64,000 nucleotides of DNA from Chitinophaga sp. 180180018-3 (GCF_037893185.1 NZ_CP140772.1:7246001-7310000), one strand, 5' to 3'. Shown: positions 1 through 8,985, counted from the stretch's first letter. The notes: a model not told the origin generated them from the sequence alone. A program made the numbers and translations.

Positions 1-2
1 AA

Positions 3-131
3 ACAAGATCCGGAAAGATCATGCGCCGTATCCTCCGCAAGATCGCTGAAAACGAACTGGACAACCTGGGCGATACTTCCACATTACTTGATCCTACCGT
101 TGTAGAAGAGATCAAAGCCGGACGATTATAA
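3..131 (+). CDS. acs: Acetyl-CoA synthetase, C-terminal end (partial)
   Basis: Only the last 42 codons are present; the gene enters from the left edge. The frame begins [13 protein letters not shown], the signature around the catalytic (acetylatable) lysine of AMP-forming acetyl-CoA synthetases, and ends ...EEIKAGRL, also typical of AcsA. The family activates acetate with ATP and CoA to acetyl-CoA in the cytoplasm. A hairpin follows the stop at 155-186. Propionyl-CoA synthetase is a less likely alternative, since the visible tail matches Acs better. Confidence 0.85.
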   Translation, partial: TRSGKIMRRILRKIAENELDNLGDTSTLLDPTVVEEIKAGRL

Positions 132-154
132 AATATTTTCCGCATTTTTGTAGA

Positions 155-190
155 AAGGGATGTAGAAACTTACTTCTACGTCCCTTCTTT
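155..190 (+). terminator. Hairpin terminator after acs
   Basis: AAGGGATGTAGAA (155-167) pairs with TTCTACGTCCCTT (174-186) around a 6-nt loop, with one T-G wobble, followed by a short T-rich stretch. It lies between the acs stop and the next start at 203. Confidence 0.65.
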
Positions 191-202
191 ATAATACAAC
201 CG

Positions 203-1144
203 ATGAAGCCATTCTTTAAGAAACTAGCCTGGATCTGTCTGTCTCTTTTTATATTACTCAATGTAATAGCAGCCTTTCATGCCTGGAAATTCACTCATTT
301 CTACGACGACAAAGGGCATAAAAACAAGCTGCCGGAGCAAATGAACATGGGTGAAAAACTGCAGATGATATTTTTTGGTGTCCGTATTTCAAAATCAGTA
401 ACAGCGGTACACCCTACTGTTCCTTACGAAACAATATGGCTGAAAACCAAAGACAATCTGAAGCTGGAAGGCTGGTGGATACCGGTCGACGCCCCTGCGG
501 GTACGGTGATCCTGTTTCATGGGTATAACGGTAATAAAGGTTCTCTTCTTCCGGAGGCAGAACGCTTCCGCAGACTGGGTTATAATACTTTCCTGCTCGA
601 TTTCCGTGCTCATGGCAACAGCGATGGCCATGCTTGTACCATTGGGTACCGGGAGGCCGAAGATGTAAAACTGGCCTGGGATTACGTTCGCGGCAGGAGC
701 GACAATCCGGTAATACTCTGGGGAGTAAGCATGGGTGCTGCAGCCATATTAAAGGCGGTGCCGGAATACCAGCTGACACCTGAAAAGCTGATCCTTCAAT
801 GTCCGTTTGCAACACTTACAGATGCGGTGAAAAGCCGTATGCGAGCTGTGCATCTTCCGGCCAGTCCTCTTTCCCAACTGCTAACCTTCTGGGGAGGCCT
901 GGAACTGGGTTTCAACGCAAGTACTTTTAAACCTGAGAGTTACGCCCGGCAGATCCATATACCGGTACTTTATTTCTACGGCCAGAAGGATATCAGGGTA
1001 ATGCCTCACGAAACACAGGAAGTATTTACGCATCTTTCCTCCCAACAGAAGAAGCTGTATATTTTCCCCGATGCCGGCCACCAGTCTTTCTGCGGCAAGG
1101 ATTCAGTTGCCTGGATGAGGGAGGTTACCGCATTCCTGCAATAA
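203..1144 (+). CDS. Alpha/beta hydrolase, membrane-anchored
   Basis: A 313-residue protein with an N-terminal hydrophobic segment (about residues 8-26) likely to anchor it in, or export it across, the inner membrane. The alpha/beta-hydrolase core follows: oxyanion HG at 106-107, nucleophile elbow GVSMG with Ser176, acid Asp263 in YGQKD, and His293 in DAGH. This is the layout of the BEM46/YqkD-like serine hydrolases (Hydrolase_4). The substrate cannot be told; esterase or lysophospholipase activity is possible. The ATG is preceded by the acs terminator and the stop is followed at once by a hairpin, so it is probably monocistronic. Confidence 0.85.
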   Translation: MKPFFKKLAWICLSLFILLNVIAAFHAWKFTHFYDDKGHKNKLPEQMNMGEKLQMIFFGVRISKSVTAVHPTVPYETIWLKTKDNLKLEGWWIPVDAPAGTVILFHGYNGNKGSLLPEAERFRRLGYNTFLLDFRAHGNSDGHACTIGYREAEDVKLAWDYVRGRSDNPVILWGVSMGAAAILKAVPEYQLTPEKLILQCPFATLTDAVKSRMRAVHLPASPLSQLLTFWGGLELGFNASTFKPESYARQIHIPVLYFYGQKDIRVMPHETQEVFTHLSSQQKKLYIFPDAGHQSFCGKDSVAWMREVTAFLQ

Positions 1145-1147
1145 AAA

Positions 1148-1178
1148 AGCGCGCACCATACGAGTGGAGCGCGCTCTT
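1148..1178 (+). terminator. Hairpin terminator after the hydrolase
   Basis: AGCGCGC (1148-1154) pairs with GCGCGCT (1169-1175), extended by CCA/TGG inside an A-A mismatch, with a 6-nt loop. It starts 4 nt after the stop codon and is preceded by an A-run. Confidence 0.7.
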
Positions 1179-1321
1179 CACAGGATCTGACCCTTCATGT
1201 TTTATATTGGAGTCATGGTGCAGGATCACTGCGCCACTAGATGCCGTACAACCGCTGTTGAATACTAAATTAAAGCAGATGGCTGCCGCCGGAAGTCACC
1301 CTGAAATGTTCAGCAAAAACC

Positions 1322-1888
1322 TTACCGACGTATTACAACCGGAGTACCTACTTTCAATATTTCGTATAATTCATTCACATCTCCATTTTTCATACTAATG
1401 CATCCCAAAGTCCAGTTAATCCGGGACTCCACATAGCTATCGCGGATACCGGAATGAGTTTCCACACCATGTATACCTATTCCCCCGCCAATAGTAGCGT
1501 TGAAAGATACTTTACCTTCTTCCTGAGCATGGTGGAATTTCTGCCAGGATGCCTCGTTTGGATAATCCAACAGCATAAACCGGCTCCAGCTATTATCATA
1601 GCGTTTACTCTGAATATGGAATGTACCTTCAGGAGTTCTCCGATCCCCTTCCACCAGTTTATCCCCCTGATCACGACTTCCGAAAACAACCTTGTAGATC
1701 TTTCTCAAAGTCACATCTTCATACACATACAATCTGTAATCACTCTTGTCTATAAGCAGAAAAATTTTGTCCGGATCAATGTTGGCTGTGGTCAATCTTA
1801 CAGAGTATAAATCAGATTCGCTGTTAAATCCACTTAGTGGCAATAGCAGCATGGCAGCTATCCACCAGTAATGACGACACTTGTTCAT
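1322..1888 (-). CDS. L,D-transpeptidase, YkuD family
   Basis: A 188-residue protein with an N-terminal signal-like hydrophobic segment (residues 8-21) and a YkuD catalytic domain. The conserved HG pair is at 140-141 and the catalytic Cys163 lies in the LGCISM motif. The family crosslinks peptidoglycan stem peptides or attaches proteins to them in the periplasm and is insensitive to most beta-lactams. It has no LysM or peptidoglycan-binding domain, so this is a minimal member. The ATG at 1888 gives a good export signal. The long intergenic inverted repeat that carries an IS copy lies upstream. Confidence 0.9.
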   Translation of the reverse strand: MNKCRHYWWIAAMLLLPLSGFNSESDLYSVRLTTANIDPDKIFLLIDKSDYRLYVYEDVTLRKIYKVVFGSRDQGDKLVEGDRRTPEGTFHIQSKRYDNSWSRFMLLDYPNEASWQKFHHAQEEGKVSFNATIGGGIGIHGVETHSGIRDSYVESRINWTLGCISMKNGDVNELYEILKVGTPVVIRR

Positions 1889-1941
1889 AGGAGCTATAAA
1901 TATCCTGATAACGGTTTTTGAGGGAGAAATATTGTAATTAC

Positions 1942-2035
1942 GAATTAGGAATTACGAATTACGAAATAGCGGGTAGATAGTAGCGAAGCTAATCTTCGCG
2001 CTTACTATCTACCCGCCATTTCGTAATTCGTAATT
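1942..2035. repeat. Long intergenic inverted repeat, right arm broken by an IS
   Basis: The left arm (1942-1988) pairs with 1994-2035, with one mismatch and a 3-nt bulge near the loop. The outer part of the right arm continues at 3455-3462 on the far side of the insertion sequence. When the IS and one 10-bp target copy are removed, the outer 26 bases of the two arms (left arm 1942-1967) are perfectly complementary. The arm contains the core AATTACGAAATAGC that recurs as AATTAAGAAATAGC in the inverted repeats at 42840 and 56806. It probably acted as a terminator between the M16 gene and the transpeptidase gene. Confidence 0.85.
2026..2035. repeat. Target-site duplication, left copy
   Basis: ATTCGTAATT here is repeated exactly at 3445-3454, on the other side of the IS. 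Collapsing the two copies restores the complementarity of the surrounding inverted repeat, so this is a real duplication and not chance. Confidence 0.85.
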
Positions 2036-3444
2036 ACTGGTGTCCGGTAAAACTTAGGCTTGATCAAAAAGCCTAGGTTTTACGGGCATAAAAGGTTCAA
2101 AAAAGGGATATTTAAAGTTCCAGGCCCCTATGTGGCAAATAGCAAAAGCGGAGAATCTTTAGCTTTATACTGATTGAACCTGTCTAAAAGGCTTTTTTCG
2201 GCCGCCGTGATAAAGGCTTTAAGGTTCATATAAGTCATCATATGTAGCCTGACCATACTAACCAGATTAGAAAAGGACCATTTGCATTTGTAGTTAGAGC
2301 TGATTACTTTAAGAATAAGATCAGCAATCATTACACACCAGATTTGTATTTTAATAGCATTGGGGCTATCTCCCAGAAAGTATCTAAGGGGATAATTTTG
2401 CTTTAGCCGCTTAAATAATAATTCAATCTGCCACCTTTTATGATAACAATCAGCTATAGTAGCAGGTTTGAGATGAAAATCATTAGTTATAAATTCAAAG
2501 ATATGGCCGCTTTTTTTGTCCTTATAAGTAATAAGTCGGGCCTTTACCTTAGCATTTTTTTTATTATGATTATGTCCTAACTCAATTTCCCGGTCAGCTA
2601 AAACCCCCTTGTTTACCTGCGACTCACTGATGGGACGATCTTCGATAATTGTATGAATGGAACTATCGATGTTACGGGTTATCCATGTAATGGCTCCTTC
2701 ATCCAAAGTGTTATAAGCACTATAGTCTCTGTATCCTTTATCAAATACCAGGATTGACCCGGCAGGTAACACCACTTTTTTAAGAAAGGAAACATCAGCT
2801 TTGGCAGCAGCGCTGAATCTAACCATACAGGGTACATCCTGATCGCTTCTCATTAAAGTGTGTACTTTAATACCGCCTTTGCGTCTTCCATCCATATCAG
2901 ATTTACCTGCCCCTTTTAATATCTGCTGAAACAGGCTGATAGTGGTAGAATCAAACAGATAAAGTTTTGATGCCAGTTTTGCCGGCCGGCTGTCCGGTAA
3001 AAATTGTCCATACCGCTTTAATAGTTCCAGGTAGATGGCTTCAAAAACTTTTGTACCTCTACGTATACTGGCATCAGAAATAGTACTCCTTCTGGGCGGA
3101 TGGGTGATGCCCAGATGGGCTAGTCGGTGCTCCCAGGCCAGCATGCCTGTAGTAACCTCCCGCAAGGAGCTACACTGATTAATTATACTGTAAAGTAGCG
3201 TCACCAGATGATCATAGGTCTTGAATCGCTTACAGCAACGATCTGCCTGATAGTGAATGGCTAATTTGTTCACCAGCGGTCTGGGAATAAAAGAAAGTAA
3301 CTGACTAAATATCGGCTGTCCGGTAAAATATATACCTTTACTCATGGTACTTTTTTTAAGTGTGGTAACTTGAAAATACCAAAAAACGGGGACGATTGTC
3401 CCCGTTTTTATTCATTGACTTCTTTTTTTCCCCGGACACCAATG
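2036..3444 (-). mobile_element. IS4-type insertion sequence, apparently intact, about 1.41 kb
   Basis: It is bounded by 10-bp direct repeats. The terminal inverted repeats are TGGTGTCCGG (2038-2047) and CCGGACACCA (3432-3441), with two or three further unpaired bases out to the duplications. It carries a single complete transposase gene on the minus strand. Terminal repeats, transposase and target duplication all look undamaged, which suggests recent insertion. A 9-12 bp duplication is usual for the IS4 family. Confidence 0.9.
2128..3345 (-). CDS. IS4 family transposase (DUF4372 plus DDE domain)
   Basis: A complete 405-residue transposase. The N-terminal DUF4372-like part (residues about 8-75) is followed by an RNase H-like DDE_Tnp_1 domain. 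Candidate catalytic residues are Asp132 in LYLFDSTT, Asp202 in LVFDKGY, and Glu308 inside the IS4-type Y(2)R(3)E(6)K signature (Y301, R304, E308, K315). It catalyses cut-and-paste movement of the surrounding element. The ATG at 3345 is about 100 nt inside the element end. Two copies of the terminal 12-mer TGTCCGGTAAAA lie within the coding sequence, at 2991 and 3317. Confidence 0.95.
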   Translation of the reverse strand: MSKGIYFTGQPIFSQLLSFIPRPLVNKLAIHYQADRCCKRFKTYDHLVTLLYSIINQCSSLREVTTGMLAWEHRLAHLGITHPPRRSTISDASIRRGTKVFEAIYLELLKRYGQFLPDSRPAKLASKLYLFDSTTISLFQQILKGAGKSDMDGRRKGGIKVHTLMRSDQDVPCMVRFSAAAKADVSFLKKVVLPAGSILVFDKGYRDYSAYNTLDEGAITWITRNIDSSIHTIIEDRPISESQVNKGVLADREIELGHNHNKKNAKVKARLITYKDKKSGHIFEFITNDFHLKPATIADCYHKRWQIELLFKRLKQNYPLRYFLGDSPNAIKIQIWCVMIADLILKVISSNYKCKWSFSNLVSMVRLHMMTYMNLKAFITAAEKSLLDRFNQYKAKDSPLLLFAT

Positions 3445-3454
3445 ATTCGTAATT
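3445..3454. repeat. Target-site duplication, right copy
   Basis: A second copy of ATTCGTAATT, flanking the IS on the right. The following CCTAATTC (3455-3462) is the displaced end of the inverted repeat and runs into the stop codon of the M16 gene. Confidence 0.85.
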
Positions 3455-3461
3455 CCTAATT

Positions 3462-6401
3462 CTAGTAGCCGAATATCTCCTCAAGAGACAGCTTCTTCAC
3501 GTCTCCATACTTCTTCAGGTCGTCCATGCTGATCTTCTTTTCAGACGCTACAATGCAATAAGTATATGGCTTATGCGCCAGGTACTCGTCATGGAATTTT
3601 TTAACTTCATCGAAGTTCATTTTATCGATAGACTCATACACTTCTTTACGAACGTCGTAGTTTAATCCGAGTTTTTGCGCAGCAAGATAGCTGAAGATGA
3701 TACCGTCGTTAGTAATACGTTCTGTTTCGATATCCTGTTTCATGCTTTCTTTGGAAGTTTCCAGCAGCTTGTCGGAACGCGGAATATCATTCAGCAGTTC
3801 ATTCATGCCCTGGATAGCATCGTTCATTTTATCGGCCTGGCTGCCAACGTAAGCGATGGCCGAATAGCGTTCACTTTTCTTATCGGGCGACACATAGAAA
3901 GCATAGGTAGAATAAGCCAGTGCTTTTGATTCGCGGATGGTCTGGAATACCACGGAGCCCATGCCTCCACCGAAGTAACTGTTGAACAGGGAGATGATAC
4001 CGGTTTTCGCCGGACTGTAAGTATCTGCATTTCTCAGCCAGTTTACTTCTGTCTGCACCATATCATAATCCGCAAACAACACCTGATTTTTATCCTGGTT
4101 ATCTTTTACAAACTTAACGGCTTCCGGAGCAGCTTTAAAGCTGGCAGGAAGTGTATGCAGTTTCTTTATATCTGCAGCAGCCGAAGCTAATGGCTGAGGC
4201 CCCCAATAAATAATGGTGTGTTTATAGGAAGGCAACTCATGTAATATGTTGGTAAGCTCAGTGGCAGTAATACCATCCAGCTCAGTCTGCGATAACTGAT
4301 TATTGAACGGATTTTTAGCTCCGTACATAGCATAGTTCATCACTCCTTTCATAATGGCGCCCTTGTTCAGTTTGCTGTCGGTACGGGCTTTCTGTAAACG
4401 GGCTTTCAGCGCTGTCAACGCTTCTTCATTCGGCTTACAGTTGGCAATGATGTGTTCAAATAATGATACTGCCTTGTCGAAATTCTCCTGCAAACCTGTA
4501 ATTACCACTACAGTATTTTCAGTGGAAGCTGAAACGTTAAAATTACATGCGATGTTATAGAACTCCTTGCTGATCTGTTCGGTGGTATATTTATCAGTAC
4601 CGAGGAACTGTAGATACTGTGCAGCAAGCGCGAGTTTTTTATTGCTCCAGGTACCCATGTCGAAACGATAGTACAAACGGAAAAGACCATTGTCTTTGTT
4701 CTGAACGTACATCATATCTGTACTACCCACAGTTGCTTTCTGGATATCCTTTTCATAATCCAGCCACTGCGGTTTCACAGGTGTAGCCGGCATGGCTCCA
4801 ACTTTCTGCAGAAAAGCCGACTGAGCTTCCCTATTCACTTCCACTGGTGTAATAGCCGGTTTTTCTACTTTCTGGATATTCTTGTCTTCGCCCTTGCGTT
4901 TATAAACGATCACATAATTATCATCCAGATACTTGTTGGCGTAATCTACGATCTGCTTCTTGGTAACCGTATTCATATCATCCACGTAGGATACATCGAA
5001 AGCCCAGTTCTTACCCCGGCTTTTGATAAAGGCATCCATCAGTGATTTGGCCCTGTTATTATTATTTTCAAGTCCTTGCAGCTCATCCAGTTTAGCATTA
5101 TTAACAATCGCTTTAACGAGTGTTTCATCAAAGTCGCCTTTCTTCAGAATTTCCAGCTGGCCGAGTAACAGGTTCTTTACATCATCCAGTGTTTGGCCCT
5201 GTTTAGCTTTTCCACTCAGGGAGAAGATAGAATAATCTTTCAGAGACATCACACCAGCACTGGCATTCAGCACCTTTTGCTGTTTATTGATATTCAGATC
5301 CAGCAGGCCGGCTTTGCCGTTTTGCAGGATAGATCCCAGCACGCCAAGTATCAGACTGGATTTAGTATCGAGGGCACCGGGCATTCTGAATGCGATGTCG
5401 ATGCTTTCAGCATCCGGGCCAAGTACTTCTTTTACAACTGGCGATTTGATTGGCGACTCAGGTGTTGGTTTATATTCCTTCACTGGCTTCGCTTTCATGT
5501 AACCAAATTTCTCATCGATGGTTTTGATTACATAATCAGGATCGAAATCACCGGCCATTACTACCGACATGTTATTCGGTACATAATATTCGTTATAGAA
5601 TTGACGGATTACCTTCAGATTCGGGTTTTTCAGATGCTCTACAGTACCGATGGTAGATTGCTGGCCATAGTTATGAGTTGGAAAAAGTGCCGCCAGCATG
5701 GTTTCATATACCTTGCGGCCGTCGTTATCCAATCCTCTGTTCTTTTCCTCATATACTGCTTCCAGCTCAGTGTGGAACAGGCGGAAAACCGGATCACGGA
5801 AGCGTTCTGCCTGAACAGTGAGATATTTATCAATGGCATTTGATGGAATATTTTCCTCATAAATGGTTTCTTCCACCCAGGTATGCGCGTTAGTTTCCTG
5901 AGCGCCCATACCCGTCATCATTTTATCGTACTCATTGGCAATGGCGTATTTGGCAGCAACACCGGATACGCTGTCGATTTCATGATAAACGGCTTTCCTT
6001 GCAGCAGGGTTCGTGGTTTTGTTGTACTTGTCGTACAAGTCAGAGATCTTATCGATCAGTGGCTTCTCCTTTGCCCAATCGAGAGATCCATATTGTTGAG
6101 TGCCTTTGAACAGAAGATGCTCCAGGTAGTGGGCAAGACCAGTATGATCTTTCGGATCATTGTTGCTACCGGCCCTGGTACCAATCAATGTCATGATGCG
6201 GGGCTCTTTCTTGTTAACACTCAAAATAACTGTCAACCCATTTTTTAGGGTATAAAAGCGGGCCTTCATGGGGTCATCGGTCACATACTTGTAAGTATAA
6301 CCGCCGGAAGAGGCCCCTTTCCATTGAAATTTGCCCTGGGCAACAGCCAATTGCAGCGAGCAGGCAAACAGGAATAGTAATACGACTCTTTTAAGACTCA
6401 T
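3462..6401 (-). CDS. M16 family zinc peptidase, exported, two-module
   Basis: A protein of about 979 residues starting at ATG 6401 (MSLKRVVLLFLF...), which gives a clean signal peptide ending near AVAQG. A longer frame from a TTG at 6425 is possible but overlaps the -7 element. The first M16 module carries the inverted zinc motif HYLEH (His91, Glu94, His95); the distal Glu ligand probably lies in the downstream TELEAVYEEKN segment. A second M16-like half without the motif follows, as in PqqL/pitrilysin-type single-chain proteases. It likely degrades peptides in the periplasm or at the cell surface. Its 3' end abuts the inverted repeat holding the IS. Confidence 0.9.
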   Translation of the reverse strand: MSLKRVVLLFLFACSLQLAVAQGKFQWKGASSGGYTYKYVTDDPMKARFYTLKNGLTVILSVNKKEPRIMTLIGTRAGSNNDPKDHTGLAHYLEHLLFKGTQQYGSLDWAKEKPLIDKISDLYDKYNKTTNPAARKAVYHEIDSVSGVAAKYAIANEYDKMMTGMGAQETNAHTWVEETIYEENIPSNAIDKYLTVQAERFRDPVFRLFHTELEAVYEEKNRGLDNDGRKVYETMLAALFPTHNYGQQSTIGTVEHLKNPNLKVIRQFYNEYYVPNNMSVVMAGDFDPDYVIKTIDEKFGYMKAKPVKEYKPTPESPIKSPVVKEVLGPDAESIDIAFRMPGALDTKSSLILGVLGSILQNGKAGLLDLNINKQQKVLNASAGVMSLKDYSIFSLSGKAKQGQTLDDVKNLLLGQLEILKKGDFDETLVKAIVNNAKLDELQGLENNNNRAKSLMDAFIKSRGKNWAFDVSYVDDMNTVTKKQIVDYANKYLDDNYVIVYKRKGEDKNIQKVEKPAITPVEVNREAQSAFLQKVGAMPATPVKPQWLDYEKDIQKATVGSTDMMYVQNKDNGLFRLYYRFDMGTWSNKKLALAAQYLQFLGTDKYTTEQISKEFYNIACNFNVSASTENTVVVITGLQENFDKAVSLFEHIIANCKPNEEALTALKARLQKARTDSKLNKGAIMKGVMNYAMYGAKNPFNNQLSQTELDGITATELTNILHELPSYKHTIIYWGPQPLASAAADIKKLHTLPASFKAAPEAVKFVKDNQDKNQVLFADYDMVQTEVNWLRNADTYSPAKTGIISLFNSYFGGGMGSVVFQTIRESKALAYSTYAFYVSPDKKSERYSAIAYVGSQADKMNDAIQGMNELLNDIPRSDKLLETSKESMKQDIETERITNDGIIFSYLAAQKLGLNYDVRKEVYESIDKMNFDEVKKFHDEYLAHKPYTYCIVASEKKISMDDLKKYGDVKKLSLEEIFGY

Positions 6402-6422
6402 ACAAATAGTTGGTTTTGCTTT

Positions 6423-6430
6423 CAAATATA
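6423..6430 (-). promoter_or_regulatory. -7 promoter element for the M16 gene
   Basis: The minus strand reads TATATTTG, a match to the Bacteroidota TAnnTTTG element. It ends 21 nt before the ATG at 6401, implying a leader of about 15 nt. No clear TTG was seen at -33. It supports ATG 6401 over the upstream TTG start. Confidence 0.6.
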
Positions 6431-6546
6431 CCGGAACTGTGAATTATAAAAATGGAAAAGGGATAGAAATATATGAACGGTAGATATAGAACGGTCATCT
6501 GGTTCTGAAACCAGTGGGTCAACAAGATAAATTTCCTGTTGTTGGC

Positions 6547-6894
6547 TCAGGGTGTATTAACCGGAAAAACAGTGAACCGGCCCCTGACCAATGCATTGGT
6601 AAACAGCATAGAGTCTGTTGCAATATTTTCGGTATCCACCCGCTTTTTTAAGCGTTTCTTACCCCTCCGGATGGCGGCAGCAACCAGGCTGGCTTCCTGG
6701 GCTGGAATGGTTACCAGAGAAACAGATAAAGCTGGCGCAATAGCAGTAGCTGGTGTAACGGCTACGGGTAATGGTTGTGCCTGGTTGTTAATAAGGTTTT
6801 TGTCTTCGAGTCTAACGCCTAATAAACGTTTTTCACAGGAATGAATCCATGCAATGCAACCAATACATGTCATCAAAGCAACAAAAGAACGCAT
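6547..6894 (-). CDS. Small exported protein of unknown function
   Basis: A 115-residue protein with an N-terminal hydrophobic signal segment (residues 1-19, with Cys residues near the cleavage region, so a lipoprotein is possible). It has a Pro/Ala/Val-rich middle and a basic stretch (RRGKKRLKKR, about residues 77-86). No family is recognised. It is the last gene of a same-strand run of ECF sigma, anti-sigma and beta-barrel genes, starting 29 nt after the barrel gene stops, which suggests co-transcription. An overlapping plus-strand frame over the same DNA lacks such context and is judged a shadow. Confidence 0.55.
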   Translation of the reverse strand: MRSFVALMTCIGCIAWIHSCEKRLLGVRLEDKNLINNQAQPLPVAVTPATAIAPALSVSLVTIPAQEASLVAAAIRRGKKRLKKRVDTENIATDSMLFTNALVRGRFTVFPVNTP

Positions 6895-6923
6895 AAATAC
6901 ATTTTAGGACTGGCTAAAAAATC

Positions 6924-7874
6924 TTAGAATCCGTTCAAACGGATACCTATCGAAAATGGATATTGTTGTAATCCATAGTCATGTAATGCCGTAAGGGCAA
7001 AATTTGCATACAATTTTACTGGTCCATAACCCAATTCACTTGTAAGACCAAAACGCCATTTATTTAAATTAAAGTCGTCCGTTTTACGCACCTTCCCTCT
7101 TTCTGCACTTACCTGCTTGGTTCTGGATTTCAGCAGGTATCCGCCAGAGACGCCGAAGCTCGCCTGGAACGCACGGCCAGGGCGGGCAGGGTTAGAATTA
7201 AAATTAAGCATCACCGGGATAGTAACATATTCGGCAAATAGCTTATTCTTTGAAAATTCTACAGAGTCTCTGATTATTTTGGTGGGGTAACCCGGCACAT
7301 AAGTAATATTACGGGCGTACCTGTAATTGTTCATTTCCAGACCCAAAGCATATAACAAGTTAAGTTTGTGTTTTGTTATATTAAGTCGCTGTTGAAATAA
7401 CCAGATATTAAAATTGATCGATTTTCCGGTGATAAGTTTAAATTCAGATGGAGTTAAAGGGTCACTTGCTTCCCTTGGCGCAAATGTTTGCAGTCCCTGT
7501 GCCGAATAATCATACGACCTGGACGCTGGCGCGGGTGTTGCCAATGCCCCATTATAGTAAGTACTCTGATTGGGGTAGTAATTCAGGAAAAGGGCTCCGC
7601 CATAGTCGCTCCGGTCAATGTAATTATTAAAGCCTATATCAAAGACGAACCATTTGGTTTGCAGGTTCTTCTTGAGCTTCTGCCGGGCATAAGCTGTATC
7701 CTTATATAACTTATAGCTGGTTCTTCCTTTTTCATTTTTCCATTTCAGGAGAATAAGACCCTTGATTTGAATAGTATCTGTGGTGGCTGGGACGCTTTTA
7801 GTATCTGCCTTCTGCGCATGAGCCCATTCTCCACAAATAGCCAGTAATAAAAAAAGTAAAATTTTATGCTTCAT
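6924..7874 (-). CDS. Outer-membrane beta-barrel protein
   Basis: A 316-residue protein with a signal peptide ending near AHAQ. It has alternating hydrophobic/aromatic strands through the C-terminal two thirds and ends in a short aromatic strand (SIGIRLNGF). This fits the porin-like/PorT-type beta-barrel families (PF13568/PF13505) of Bacteroidota. It starts 16 nt after the anti-sigma gene and probably belongs to its operon. A likely reading is that the barrel is part of the envelope function controlled by this sigma factor. The ligand is unknown. Confidence 0.75.
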   Translation of the reverse strand: MKHKILLFLLLAICGEWAHAQKADTKSVPATTDTIQIKGLILLKWKNEKGRTSYKLYKDTAYARQKLKKNLQTKWFVFDIGFNNYIDRSDYGGALFLNYYPNQSTYYNGALATPAPASRSYDYSAQGLQTFAPREASDPLTPSEFKLITGKSINFNIWLFQQRLNITKHKLNLLYALGLEMNNYRYARNITYVPGYPTKIIRDSVEFSKNKLFAEYVTIPVMLNFNSNPARPGRAFQASFGVSGGYLLKSRTKQVSAERGKVRKTDDFNLNKWRFGLTSELGYGPVKLYANFALTALHDYGLQQYPFSIGIRLNGF

Positions 7875-7890
7875 ATGCGATGACCACTAT

Positions 7891-8985
7891 TTATGATTTA
7901 TTTCGCCTGCGGGAGAAAAATTTCGCCACATTAGTAACCTTATCTAATATCTTACTATCGCTGCCACTGACCGACATGATCAGTTCACCGTGTACACTCT
8001 GAGGCTCCGATGCAGGCACCACCTTGTTAGTGCTGGCCGCATTAGCAGCTGTTGACACACTGGCCGCGAGTACTGTTTCTTTTTCTCTGTTAACTTCCGG
8101 ACGAACAGCCGCTACCTGGGCATTGGCTGCCTGTTGCAGGTGCTGTTCCACAACTTCGTCTACCGCATTTCGTTGTACAGGTAAGGAGGTCACTATAGGC
8201 GCGTCCTGCCTGGGAGCAGCAGCTGATGCCATAGCAACATCTGCCTCTTCTTTTTTCAGGTGTGATTTGGCAAGCGATTTAGCAGTATTTGCCAATACCG
8301 GCTTGTTGATTTTTGGGGCCTTACTTACTGTTGCATCAGCAAGAATAACTGGTTTTTCAGCAGGTGCGGTGGCCACCTCTGGTGAGGAGGACGTTTGCTT
8401 TTGCTCCGGAAGGGCCGGGGTTACCGGGGAAGTCACAGCCGGGGTATGACTGGCAACAACAGGGGCATTCTTAGAAGTATGATCTCCGCCAACAGACAGC
8501 CAGAAAATAATGCCCGCTACAGCAGCTGCTGCTGCAGCCCATCCTATCCGCTTGTAAATAAAGACCGGCTTCCTTTGGCTGGTCCGGTAAAGAGTTGTTT
8601 TATCCGGGAATACCAGTGATGTATCCGGGCTCAGTTTTACCGCCTGTAATAGCGCCAGCTCTTTCCTTGCTGCAGGTTGCTGTTGCAGATGTTCCTCCAG
8701 TTCCTTCTTTTCAGCACCAGAAAGCTCTCCATCAATATAACTCAGCATCAATGCCTCATAATCCAGCTCTTCCTGCCCACTACGATAGAGGGCTGCCTTA
8801 TTATCAAAAACGATATCCGTATCCGGTACCAGACGGGTGCCTTCCAGCAATTCCAGTTCCTGCCGGAATTGAGGGTGATTTTCCAGGAAAACCAACAGCG
8901 CCGCACGTTCCGCGTCGCTCAGCTCATTATCTATGTAGCTGAGAAAATACGATTCGTAGTTTGATATGTTAATTTCGATAGACAA
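7891..8985 (-). CDS. Anti-sigma factor with duplicated N-terminal domain
   Basis: A 364-residue single-pass membrane protein directly downstream of an ECF sigma gene. The N-terminus holds two tandem copies of an anti-sigma-like helix pair: YFLSYIDNELSDAER (residues 13-27) and LMLSYIDGELSGAEK (residues 79-93), each followed by a DTD/DTS-IVF-K-LYR block. The zinc-binding HxxxCxxC of ZAS domains is absent. A transmembrane segment covers residues 147-165, then a periplasmic Ala/Pro/Thr-rich low-complexity region. No ATG is in frame; translation appears to start at TTG 8985. It probably holds the sigma factor at the membrane. Confidence 0.75.
   Translation of the reverse strand: MSIEINISNYESYFLSYIDNELSDAERAALLVFLENHPQFRQELELLEGTRLVPDTDIVFDNKAALYRSGQEELDYEALMLSYIDGELSGAEKKELEEHLQQQPAARKELALLQAVKLSPDTSLVFPDKTTLYRTSQRKPVFIYKRIGWAAAAAAVAGIIFWLSVGGDHTSKNAPVVASHTPAVTSPVTPALPEQKQTSSSPEVATAPAEKPVILADATVSKAPKINKPVLANTAKSLAKSHLKKEEADVAMASAAAPRQDAPIVTSLPVQRNAVDEVVEQHLQQAANAQVAAVRPEVNREKETVLAASVSTAANAASTNKVVPASEPQSVHGELIMSVSGSDSKILDKVTNVAKFFSRRRNKS

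Noticed and set aside
1207..1398. Plus-strand 63-codon frame between the hydrolase and transpeptidase genes
   Set aside because: It runs into the transpeptidase coding region on the opposite strand and has no distinctive content.
6539..6844. Plus-strand frame overlapping the small exported protein gene
   Set aside because: No signal, no family, and the opposite frame has a signal peptide and operon context.
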